NCBI GenBank assembly: GCA_035649235.1
Contig: DASRJX010000200.1
Span: 1 to 19,073 of the forward strand
DNA length: 19,073 nt
DNA from: DASRJX01 sp035649235
GTDB lineage: Bacteria > Acidobacteriota > Polarisedimenticolia > Gp22-AA2
Reading direction: 5' to 3'
Notes under the pieces: model-generated
The model's database searches: none
The model's input: only the letters and a program-made list of their open reading frames with translations
What the model was told of the DNA's origin: nothing
Made by a program: the position numbers and the translations under genes
In this document: positions 6,807 to 14,300 of the stretch, one piece after another
Layout of the letters: each line of letters opens with the position of its first letter
How positions within the stretch are numbered: the stretch's first letter is position 1

Positions 6807-8288
6807 TCATGGAGTCGCGGCGACCGCCGCAGTCCCCCGGGCCAGGCCACTGCCGGTGGCGTTGGCTCCCCAGGGGTAGACGAACTGGAACGGCGTCGAG
6901 AGCCCGGCGGGAGAGGCCGGGATTGCCAGCGCGGTGCTCTTCAGGATCGCTTCCGCCTGACTTTGCGTCAGTCCCGGGTTCTTCTGGAGCATCTGGGCCA
7001 CGATCCCCACCACGTGAGGCGCGGCGAACGAGGTCCCGAAGATGAAGTTGTCCACCGCGTCGAAAGCGACCTCCCGCCCCTCGGAGAAGCCCGGCCCGAA
7101 CAGCCACTCACCGAACACGAACGAACCGGGGGCCAGGACGTCAATCGCCCTCGGGGAGGGTGGGGGACTGGCCTCACGGCCGGAGAAGGTTGCGACGTAG
7201 ACCTGGGCCGGGTCGTTCTCCGGCACATCGGCGAAGAACCAGGGCGTGGTGCAGACCGGTGGAAGACACCCCTCCTTCGTCCACCCCACGGCCCCGGCGG
7301 TGATCGACTCCGGAAGCCGTCCGGGGAAGGCGATGCTCCCGTCGGCAGGGCCGAAGTTCCCCGCGATGGTGACGAACAGCACCCCCTGACTGATGGCGTA
7401 GTCGATGGCGCTCTTGAGGATCACCGAGTCGTTGTGGGCCTGAATGCTGAAGTTGATGACGACCGGGCCGGAAAGCGCTCCCTCCGCCTTGAGCCGCCCG
7501 ACGTGCATGATCCCCGCGGTGAACCAGGAGAACCATCCAAAGTTGAACTGATTGATCACACGGATCGGCAGGATGGTGACCCCTGGCGCGGCACCCCCGA
7601 TAGGACCGAGCTCGGACGGAAAGCCCACGATGACACTGGAAACAGCCAGACCGTGGGGAAACAGCCCGATGTGCCCCCCGGTCCCGCGGACGGCTTTCAC
7701 AGTGCTATGGAAATCGCCCCATCCTTCCGCCCCGAATCCGACTGCGTGCTCGGTGTCCACCCGGACTCCGGGTGGGAGAAACTCCTCCCAGTTCTGGGGG
7801 AGTCCCGAGTCCACCACGGCCACGGTGACTCCCATCCCGTCGAACCCGCTCCCCTGGGTGTCGGTCATGTCCTGGTTCCAGGTCTGAATCGTGGTCGAGG
7901 ACTCGGGGAGGGGGACGACCACCGTGGGCGCCGCCACTCCGGACGCCGCCTCGGCACTGTCCCCGGGCACCTGGCCCTGAGAATCGGTCTCCACCAGCCC
8001 GACCAGCGGATTGGAGATCAGCTCAGCGAATTTGGACGGATTGACGGTGACCGCCATGGCGTTGATTTCGGGCCAGGTATAGGTGACATGGACCACGTGA
8101 GAGCCGATCGCAGCGATCACGTCGGGCGTGAGCTGAACCCTGCTCTGGATCAGGAGCGGGATCGTCCCCCCGTCCCCACCATTGGCCGCCCGGCTGCTGC
8201 CGGAGGGGGCCAGGGCCAGGACGAGCAGGACCAGGAGCGGCAGCATCAGTTTCCTTGTGCGTGAAGGGGACGTTCGGCGGCTCGGCAT
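6807..8288 (-). CDS. Secreted subtilisin-like serine protease (peptidase family S8)
   Basis: The ATG at 8288 has a GGAGGAG ribosome site just upstream; an upstream in-frame extension to 8420 is rejected for lack of one. The product has 493 residues. Residues 1-35 form an arginine-rich N-region, a leucine core and an Ala-Ala cleavage region, a signal peptide. Residues about 45-105 look like an inhibitor-type propeptide. The catalytic triad is visible: Asp160 in Val-Val-Asp-Ser-Gly, His212 in Pro-His-Gly, and Ser420 in Gly-Thr-Ser-Phe-Ala-Ala-Pro-His. The oxyanion Asn311 is in Ala-Gly-Asn-Phe-Gly. The His motif is unusual, with His-Gly-Leu-Ala-Val instead of His-Gly-Thr-His-Val, but the fold is convincing. 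It should be exported and self-processed. Cys341 and Cys346 may form a disulfide. Confidence 0.88.
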   Translation of the reverse strand: MPSRRTSPSRTRKLMLPLLVLLVLALAPSGSSRAANGGDGGTIPLLIQSRVQLTPDVIAAIGSHVVHVTYTWPEINAMAVTVNPSKFAELISNPLVGLVETDSQGQVPGDSAEAASGVAAPTVVVPLPESSTTIQTWNQDMTDTQGSGFDGMGVTVAVVDSGLPQNWEEFLPPGVRVDTEHAVGFGAEGWGDFHSTVKAVRGTGGHIGLFPHGLAVSSVIVGFPSELGPIGGAAPGVTILPIRVINQFNFGWFSWFTAGIMHVGRLKAEGALSGPVVINFSIQAHNDSVILKSAIDYAISQGVLFVTIAGNFGPADGSIAFPGRLPESITAGAVGWTKEGCLPPVCTTPWFFADVPENDPAQVYVATFSGREASPPPSPRAIDVLAPGSFVFGEWLFGPGFSEGREVAFDAVDNFIFGTSFAAPHVVGIVAQMLQKNPGLTQSQAEAILKSTALAIPASPAGLSTPFQFVYPWGANATGSGLARGTAAVAATP

Positions 8289-8393
8289 GCTGTTCTCCTC
8301 CCCCCGGGCAATCCGGGATCCAATCGTCACGTCGCGACCGCTGATATGGAGCGCGGTGAAAGCAAGGTTTGTTACAGCATACACGGATCCGGT

Positions 8394-8413
8394 ACCCAGG
8401 GAATAGCCTGGGT
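8394..8413. repeat. Inverted repeat upstream of the protease gene
   Basis: ACCCAGG at 8394-8400 pairs perfectly with CCTGGGT at 8407-8413 around a 6-nt AT-richer loop. It sits about 105 bp upstream of the protease start. It could be an operator or a hairpin in a long leader. There is no T-run, so termination is unlikely. Confidence 0.3.
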
Positions 8414-8689
8414 CAAGCACCGCTTGCGCGTTCGGCTGGATCGCTTCAGACCTACCCTCGATGCGGACAACGGTACTGGCTGCGACGGTCCTGGGTCAGG
8501 AGTCCCGGCTAGGGAATCCGAGCGTAGGGCATCTGGGCGAGAAGAGTTCTCGTCCGCTCCTTGAGGTACGGTTGCGAACGGCCCGAAGCGATCGAGTGAA
8601 TGTAGCAAGGGTGTGCGCGCCCGGCAAGCACAGGACCGGCGCGTCGTCGCGCGTCAACGCGCTGGCATGGAATCGGTGGATCGGCACCT

Positions 8690-8695
8690 TATAAT
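8690..8695 (+). promoter_or_regulatory. Perfect -10 box (TATAAT) next to the start codon
   Basis: A consensus TATAAT ends 8 nt before the GTG at 8704, so the predicted transcription start falls at or within 2 nt of that codon. No good -35 is at the usual distance; CTGGCA at 8662-8667 is 22 nt away. The geometry matches leaderless transcription as known from other GC-rich bacteria. Confidence 0.5.
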
Positions 8696-8703
8696 CCGCA
8701 CCC

Positions 8704-9777
8704 GTGAGCCGACCGCCTGCGCCCGAGACACGCGCGCGCCGATCGATACGCCGGATGGCGACCGCCCTGGCGCTTGCCATCGCCAGTTCGGCCCCGGCCC
8801 CGTCGGCGGCTCCGGTCCCCACCTTCGACGACCTCATGGCCTATCTGCATTTCGATGGCGGGGAGCGCGCCCGCGTCGTCCAAGGGGAGATCGTCGGCAA
8901 GGACTTCCGTGAGAGCGACGACAAGGAGATCTCCATCGCCGTCGTCGCTCTGTTCGATGCGCCGCTGCCCAGGCTCGTGGGGGAGATCCGGAAGGGGGAA
9001 CTGCTCCGCGCCGACCGCGAGGTCCTCGATTTCAGGCTGTTCCCGCCCGGAACGCCACCCGAGGAGGCCTTTCAGACCGTCGGATACTCATCCGAGGAAG
9101 CGAAGGAGATCCGTCACCTGCTCGGGGCGGCGCCCGGTTCCACGTTCAACCTGAGCGCAATCGAACTGGAGCGGATCCGCGCCCTCAGGGCTCGCTTCCC
9201 GGGCGGTGACTGCGAGCGGAATGCAGCCTGCGCCGAGGCCGTGTCGGGGGTCTATCGCGGCCTGCTGGTGGAGCGGTTGATGAGCTACCAGAAAGACGGT
9301 CTGAAGGGCATCGCGCCCTATGATCGCGGGTCGGGAGTCTCGGTCCGCCCCGAAGAAGAGTTGCGCAAGGCCGCGCAGGATGCCGAGCTCATCCGGCGCG
9401 CGTTCCCGGAGTTCTACAAGGCCTTCACGGAGTTCCCGAGCGAGCCGGTGGAGCCGGGCGACACACAATTCCTGTGGATCAAGCAGCGCGTCCAGGGCCG
9501 GCCGGCCTTCGCGCTGGCTCACCGGCTCTACGAGGTCCGCCCGGACATGGCGCTGATCGCCGAGCGCCAGTTCTACGTTGGAACCTCGTACAACTCACTT
9601 CAGACCTTCATCGGGCTCCTCCCCCTGGGGAACAGGACCCTGCTGGTCTACACCAACCGCACCTTCACGGATCAGGTCGCCGGCCTGGCCTCGAGCATGC
9701 GGCACAGCCTGGGTCGCAACAAGATGATGAGCGTCGTCACGGCGAACCTCGTGGCGCTGCGACAGCGCCTGCGCTGA
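8704..9777 (+). CDS. Secreted protein of unknown function
   Basis: I do not recognise a family for this 357-residue protein. The GTG at 8704 gives an arginine-rich N-region followed by a hydrophobic Ala/Leu stretch (about 18-37) ending in Ser-Ala-Ala-Pro, consistent with a signal peptide. An ATG at 8755 would give a shorter version of the same signal. Neither start has a ribosome site, but the TATAAT just upstream suits a leaderless start at 8704. The mature part is mixed alpha/beta, with two cysteines (Cys170 and Cys176) close enough for a disulfide. A Phe-Leu-Trp-Ile-Lys segment and an Asn-Arg-Thr-Leu-Leu-Val-Tyr-Thr-Asn-Arg-Thr-Phe segment lie in the C-terminal half. It lies just upstream of the DedA-rhodanese gene, on the same strand, with a palindrome between them. 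Confidence 0.65.
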   Translation: MSRPPAPETRARRSIRRMATALALAIASSAPAPSAAPVPTFDDLMAYLHFDGGERARVVQGEIVGKDFRESDDKEISIAVVALFDAPLPRLVGEIRKGELLRADREVLDFRLFPPGTPPEEAFQTVGYSSEEAKEIRHLLGAAPGSTFNLSAIELERIRALRARFPGGDCERNAACAEAVSGVYRGLLVERLMSYQKDGLKGIAPYDRGSGVSVRPEEELRKAAQDAELIRRAFPEFYKAFTEFPSEPVEPGDTQFLWIKQRVQGRPAFALAHRLYEVRPDMALIAERQFYVGTSYNSLQTFIGLLPLGNRTLLVYTNRTFTDQVAGLASSMRHSLGRNKMMSVVTANLVALRQRLR

Positions 9778-9784
9778 GCCCTCC

Positions 9785-9801
9785 GCCGTTCCAGGAACGG
9801 C
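9785..9801. repeat. Palindrome in the DedA-rhodanese promoter region
   Basis: GCCGTTCC and GGAACGGC flank a single A, a perfect 17-nt palindrome. It lies 8-24 nt after the stop of the previous gene and covers the place where a -35 box would lie for the TAGAAT at 9809-9814. It may be an operator or a short terminator hairpin without a T-run. Confidence 0.4.
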
Positions 9802-9808
9802 CCTGGAC

Positions 9809-9814
9809 TAGAAT
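9809..9814 (+). promoter_or_regulatory. Candidate -10 box (TAGAAT) upstream of the DedA-rhodanese gene
   Basis: TAGAAT matches the -10 consensus at five of six positions and ends 7 nt before an ATG at 9822, again giving a predicted transcript start at a start codon. No recognisable -35 exists; that site is occupied by the palindrome at 9785-9801. Confidence 0.4.
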
Positions 9815-9821
9815 GACCCTC

Positions 9822-9857
9822 ATGAACACATCGCGCAAACGGTGCTCGCCGGCGTGA
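9822..9857 (+). CDS. Possible 11-codon leader peptide
   Basis: ATG at 9822 opens an 11-codon frame (Met-Asn-Thr-Ser-Arg-Lys-Arg-Cys-Ser-Pro-Ala) that stops at TGA 9855-9857. This stop overlaps the GTG start of the DedA-rhodanese gene as GTGA. Its ATG sits where transcription from the TAGAAT box would begin. It could couple translation into the main gene, which lacks a ribosome site of its own. The frame is short enough to be chance. Confidence 0.25.
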   Translation: MNTSRKRCSPA

Positions 9858-10810
9858 GCGAGACGCTGGAGTTCGTGGCCCGGCACGGCTACCTGGTCCT
9901 GTTCGTCTGGACGGCGGCCGAGCAGCTCGGTCTGCCGATCCCGGCGATCCCTCTCCTGCTGGCGGCCGGAGCCATGGCCGGGGCGGGGCGGCTGAGCCTG
10001 GGCGCCGTCGTTCTGGTGTCGGCCGTCGCATCGCTCATCGCCGATTCGGTGTGGTACGAGATGGGGCGGCGCAAGGGCGTGAGGGTGCTGCAGTTCCTCT
10101 GCCGCGTCTCGCTCGAGCCCGATTCGTGCGTGCGGCGCACCGAGCAGATCTTCGAGCGCTACGGCGTGCGCTCGCTGCTCGTCTCGAAGTTCCTGCCCGG
10201 GCTGGCCACCGTGGCGCCGCCCCTGGCGGGCATTTTCGGCATGCGCTGGCTGCCCTTCCTGCTGCTCGCGGGGCTGGGCGCCGTCGTCTATACGGGGACG
10301 TTCGCCGGCCTCGGGTACCTGTTCAGCGCGCAGCTCGAGATGTTAGCCGAGCGATCCCTGCAGTTCGGCGAGGGTCTGCTCGTGTTCCTGGGCGGGTCCC
10401 TGGCGGCCTATGTCCTCTTGAAGCTCTGGCAGCGACGGCGGTTCATCCGCCGGCTCAGGACGGCCCGCATCACCCCGGAGGAGCTGAAGCAGAGGCTCGA
10501 TGCCGGCGAGGACGTCTTCATCGTCGATCTGCGACACCTGCTCGACCTCGAGGCCGACCCGCATCACATCCCGGGCGCGGTCCACCTGTCGCCCGACGAC
10601 CTCGACGCGCGGCATCGGGAGGTCCCTCGCGACCGCGACATCGTGCTCTACTGCACCTGACCGAACGAGGCCACGAGCGCCCGTGTGGCGCTCCTCCTGC
10701 ACCGGCGCGGGATCACGCGCGTTCGGCCGCTGCTCGGCGGCCTCGACGGGTGGCGGGAGCTGGAGTACCCGTTGCAGGCCCGCGTGACGCCAGCGGTCGA
10801 GCCGGCCTGA
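9854..10810 (+). CDS. DedA-family membrane protein fused to a rhodanese domain, with in-frame UGA; candidate selenoprotein
   Basis: A GTG at 9854 (alternative GTG at 9842) opens a DedA/VTT membrane domain of about 190 residues. It has a Pro-Ile-Pro-Ala-Ile-Pro loop, a Trp-Tyr-Glu-Met-Gly-Arg motif and Lys-Phe-Leu-Pro-Gly-Leu; proteins of this family act in membrane lipid transport. A cytoplasmic rhodanese domain follows (about 205-318); these carry sulfane sulfur as a cysteine persulfide. After Leu-Tyr-Cys267-Thr268 there is a UGA at 10658-10660. The frame then continues Pro-Asn-Glu-Ala-Thr-Ser and on to Gly-Gly-Leu-Asp-Gly-Trp, the normal end of a rhodanese, for 49 GC3-rich codons to a TGA that abuts the next gene. 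Cysteine relatives, as I recall them, read Cys-x-Cys-Pro-Asn-Glu here, so the UGA replaces the second Cys. Selenocysteine at 269 is the most interesting reading; a nonsense mutation or sequencing error is the alternative. A strict annotation would end at 10660 with 268 residues. Confidence 0.75.
10658..10660 (+). other. In-frame UGA, candidate selenocysteine codon
   Basis: This TGA sits two codons after the cysteine that begins the rhodanese active-site loop and is followed by in-frame rhodanese sequence. TGC to TGA is a single base change. UGA terminates many other genes in the window, so general reassignment of the codon is ruled out and a local recoding signal would be needed. Confidence 0.5.
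10675..10693 (+). promoter_or_regulatory. Candidate bacterial SECIS hairpin
   Basis: GAGCGCC (10675-10681) pairs perfectly with GGCGCTC (10687-10693) around a 5-nt loop CGTGT. The stem starts 14 nt after the UGA and the loop 21 nt after it. Bacterial SECIS elements lie in the coding sequence just downstream of the UGA, with a short apical loop carrying an early G for SelB; the G at the second loop position fits. A lower stem of GAGG (10667-10670) with CCTC (10693-10696) could extend it around a bulge. Hairpins are common in GC-rich coding DNA, so this supports the idea without proving it. Confidence 0.45.
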
Positions 10811-11356
10811 TCAGGCGGGCGGGGCCGGATCGCGCCGCTCGGCAGTCCAGGAGCGATCGAAGGGCGCGCCTCCCTGGCGGTTCGCGATCCGGACCGATTC
10901 GGCATCCGGCGCCAGGAAGACGCAGATCATCCGGCGCCCGTCCGAGGCCAGGTGTCCACCGAGGTACGCGACGCGGTGGCGCGGAAGACACTCGCCCCCC
11001 TTCTCCAACAGCGCGGCGATCGCTACCGGCGTGATCGGCGTCTCGAAGGATCTCTCGACGACCACGTGCTCCTGCGCCTCCGGCGCCGGGCGCGGGGACC
11101 CCGCGGGCGGGGAGGTGCGCGTGGCCGACCAGACGCGATCGAGAGGCATCTTCGCCTGGCGCTGCACGATGCGCACCGACTCGGCGTCGGGCGCCTCGTA
11201 GAGGCAGATCATCCGGCGGCGGTCCTTCGAGAGCCACGTCCCGAGGAACCGCACCCGGTGCTCATCGAAGCACCCGGCCTGGCAGTTCTCCCTGGCCTGG
11301 ATCGCGTCGTAATCCGCCGGGTCCTCGAAGCTCCTCTCGACGATCACCTCCACCAT
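10811..11356 (-). CDS. Tandem DUF4242 protein
   Basis: The ATG at 11356 has a GAGGAGG ribosome site that overlaps the stop of the upstream regulator gene (10-nt spacing between genes), so the two form an operon. The 181-residue product is an internal duplication. Residues about 3-80 and 97-173 each run Val-Glu-Arg-Ser-Phe-Glu, a cysteine near the middle, His-Arg-Val with a Leu-Gly loop, Arg-Arg-Met-Ile-Cys, then Ala-Pro-Asp-Ala-Glu-Ser-Val-Arg-Ile and Pro-(Leu/Phe)-Asp-Arg. This matches DUF4242, a small ferredoxin-like-fold family that includes a nickel-binding Streptomyces protein. Conserved Cys and His residues could bind metal in each copy. There is no signal peptide, so it is cytoplasmic. 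Its last base abuts the end of the DedA-rhodanese gene. The function is not established. Confidence 0.8.
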   Translation of the reverse strand: MVEVIVERSFEDPADYDAIQARENCQAGCFDEHRVRFLGTWLSKDRRRMICLYEAPDAESVRIVQRQAKMPLDRVWSATRTSPPAGSPRPAPEAQEHVVVERSFETPITPVAIAALLEKGGECLPRHRVAYLGGHLASDGRRMICVFLAPDAESVRIANRQGGAPFDRSWTAERRDPAPPA

Positions 11357-11366
11357 GGCCGCCTCC

Positions 11367-14300
11367 TCATCGCGCGCGCCGCCTGGACTGGGCCTTCGCC
11401 GGCGCCCGGTCCGCCAGGGCCTCGATCGCGGCCCTCGCCGCCGCCGACAGGGTCGGGGGGAGCGTTCCGGCGATGGCCTCGCGGTGCATCCGGGAGCCGG
11501 AGCGATCGCCCATCCTGTCCGCAGCCCGCGCCAGGGCGGCGCGCGCCAGGGCCGAATCGCTCGGACGCTTGAGGGCGCCTGCCAGGGCGAGCGCCTCCTC
11601 GGCGGAGGACTTCGCCGCCATCGCGTCGCCACGATCCAGATCGAGACAGGACGCTCGGACCAGGACGAAGGCGAGCCGCTGCTTCGAGTCGGCTCCGCGC
11701 AGGTCGCCGAGCGCCGCGGCGAGATCCCCGCGCGCCGCCTCCTCCCCCGACGCGCACCGCGAGAGCGCCTCGACGGCGCGCGCGAACGGGGCCTCGCTCC
11801 CGTCCCGGTGCTTGGCGCCGAGGTCGATCAGGTCGGCGCTCAACCGCCGCGCGGCCGCCGCGTCGCCGCGCTCCATCTCGACGGCGATCAGATGCTCGAT
11901 CGCCAGGAACTCGCCCATCGCATCGCCGTCGCGCCGCGCGAGGCTGCGCGCGCGCCCGAAGAGTTCCGCCGCGTCCGCGAGACGGCCTTCGTGCAGGCGC
12001 AGCATCCCGAGCGCGTCATGGGTCGCCGCGTGCTCGAACCCCGCGCGCTTCTCCAGCGCCCACGCCTCCCGGGCGAGCGCCTCCGCCTCGCCGAGGTCCT
12101 TCTCCAGGAGAGCCAGGCAGCGGGCCGCTTCCCCCATGGCGACGGCGCGTTCGCGTTCGTCCCCGGATCGGCTGACGGCCTCGGCCCGCATCAGGTGGCG
12201 GCCCGCGCCGCCGGCGTCTCCCTCCTCCCAACGCAGCCAGCCGAGGAGGTGAAAGCCGAGGCGGGCGTGCCCGGCGCACCCGAGGTCGATCGCGCGCTCC
12301 GCCAGCGCCTCGATCTCCGCCGCGGCGGCCTCGATGGCGGGGGGACGCCGCGCGGAGAAGCGGATTTCCGCCAGCTCGATCAGCCTGCGGGTGCGCTCGG
12401 GCTCCGGCAGCGCCTCCGCGAACCGCGCCCCGCGCAGGGCCAGCGCGAAGGCGTCCGCCCCGGCGAAGAGCCGCAGGCAGCGCCGTCCGGCCTCGATACA
12501 GGCGAGCGCCGCCATCTCGGGATCGCCCGCGAGGGCGGCGTGGTGGGCGCGATCGGCCGCGGTGTCGTCGCCCGAGGATGACTCCCCGAGGACGCGGGCG
12601 ATCTTCGCGTGCATCAGGCGCCGGCGCGGCTCGGAGAGGCCGCCGTACACGACCCGGCGCACGACGTCGTGGGAGAAGGTGTACTGGCCGTCGGCGCCGG
12701 CGCCCGCGGTGGCGCCCAGCAGGGCGTGACGCTCCAGCGTCTCCAGGGCCGCGACCAGGCGATCGGCGTCGAGCGAGACGACGCGGGACAGGGAATCGAC
12801 GCGGAAACCGCAGCCGAGCGCCGCACCCCAGCGGAGGACCTCGGCCGGTCCGGCGGGCAGGCGGTCGATCCGATCGCGCACGACGTCCCAGAGGCGCGGC
12901 GGCAGGTCGTCGCCGGCCGGGCGCCCCGCCCGCGCCAGCTCCGCCGCGAAGAGCGGGTTGCCCTGGCTCTCCTCGAACACCCGGCGCGCGTCGGCCCCGG
13001 GAGCGATCGCCCGGGCCAGCGCCGCGACCTCCTCGCGGCCGAGAGGGCCGAGCCGGATCTCCTCGACATCCCCCTCCGACCTCAGACCGCGCAGGAGGCG
13101 CCGGACCGGATCGTTGTCCATCAGCTCTCCCTCGCGCGCCGCGAGGGCGATCAGGACGGGCCGGTGGTGGTTCAGGCGCGCCACGTAGTGCAGCAGCTCG
13201 GCCGACGCGGCGTCGCACCAGTGCACGTCATCGAAGGCGACGAGGAGGGGGGCCGCGACGCGCGCGGCGATCAGATCGACGACGGCGCCGAACAGGCGCT
13301 CCCGGGTCTCGTCTCCGGTCGTCGCGGACGGCGCGCGGCCGAGGAGGGGAGCCAGAGCAGAGAGGAGCGGCTCCCCCAGGGAGGCCGGAGGCAGGCGCCG
13401 CAGCCCCTCGACCCACGGGCCGTACGATCGGCCGCACTCCGCCTCGAAGCAGCCGCCCTCCAGGATCAGCCCTCCGCGAGCGCGCTGCATCGCGACCAGG
13501 CTCGAGAGGAGACGGCTCTTGCCGATCCCCGGCTCGCCGAAGATCAGCACGGTGCGCTCCCGGCGCCGGGCCGCGACCTCGTCCAGCAGGTCCCGGAGTC
13601 GGTCCGTCTCCGCGTCGCGGCCGACGAGGGGTAAGTGGGTCCGGCGGTTCGCTCCCACGCGGGGTGTGGTGTCGTGGGAGGGGGCCGCGGCGGGTGTCGC
13701 GGCGTCCACCGCGGCCGGGGCCGATCGGGCGCGCCTCCGGATTTCCTCCCACGAGGAGGTGAGCGCGGCCACCGCGGCAGGCCCCGCCTCTTCCAGGATC
13801 CGCCGGGCGGTCTCGAAGTGGTCCGCCGCTTCGCGCAGCCGGCCGGTGGCGGCGAGGAGGCGCAGCAGGTGCGCGCGCGCCGGGGCGGAAAACGGATCCG
13901 CCTGCACGAGGGCCCGGGCGAACGGCAGCGCCCGGGGGGCGTCCGCGCCGAGACGCCGCAGCAGGCCCTCGTGGACCGCCACCCTGGCCTTCCGGACGTC
14001 CTCGCGCATGGCGACGCACCAGGCGTGGAAGTCGTGGAAATCGGACAGATCGAGCCCCTCGAGGAACTCCCCCCGGAGCTCCGAGGCGGCGGCCTCGAGG
14101 TCCTCGACGGACAGGGCGTCCGCGCCTCCAGCGAGGCGCTCGCGGATCGCCAGGACGTCCACCCGCGCTCCGAGAGCGCCGAAGGAGACGCTGTCGCGGT
14201 CGGCGGCGATGCGCTCGCGTCCCGGCTCGTCCACGATCGCGCGCAGCTTGCTGAGGCTCCAGCGCAAGGCGCCGCGGGGGTCGTCGGCCACGTCCCAGAG

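Larger units (their letters stand above)
8289..8703. other. Intergenic region between divergent genes
   Basis: These 415 bases contain no convincing gene: the short open frames have no ribosome site or recognisable motif. The region must hold the promoters of the protease (minus) and of the unknown secreted protein (plus). I see a 7-bp inverted repeat at 8394-8413, a small palindrome at 8538-8552 with GAG as its centre, and a clear TATAAT at 8690-8695. It does not resemble a tRNA. Confidence 0.5.

Noticed and set aside
8289..8703. Small frames or a tRNA in the intergenic region
   Set aside because: No cloverleaf can be drawn, and the frames have no ribosome site or recognisable sequence.
10658..10660. 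General reassignment of UGA (to Trp or Gly) as the explanation of the in-frame stop
   Set aside because: UGA ends several clearly complete genes in this window, so only a local recoding event or a mutation is possible.
11355..13762. Several long plus-strand frames opposite the SARP regulator
   Set aside because: All are low-complexity Arg/Ala/Gly shadows of the minus-strand gene, whose domains are clear.
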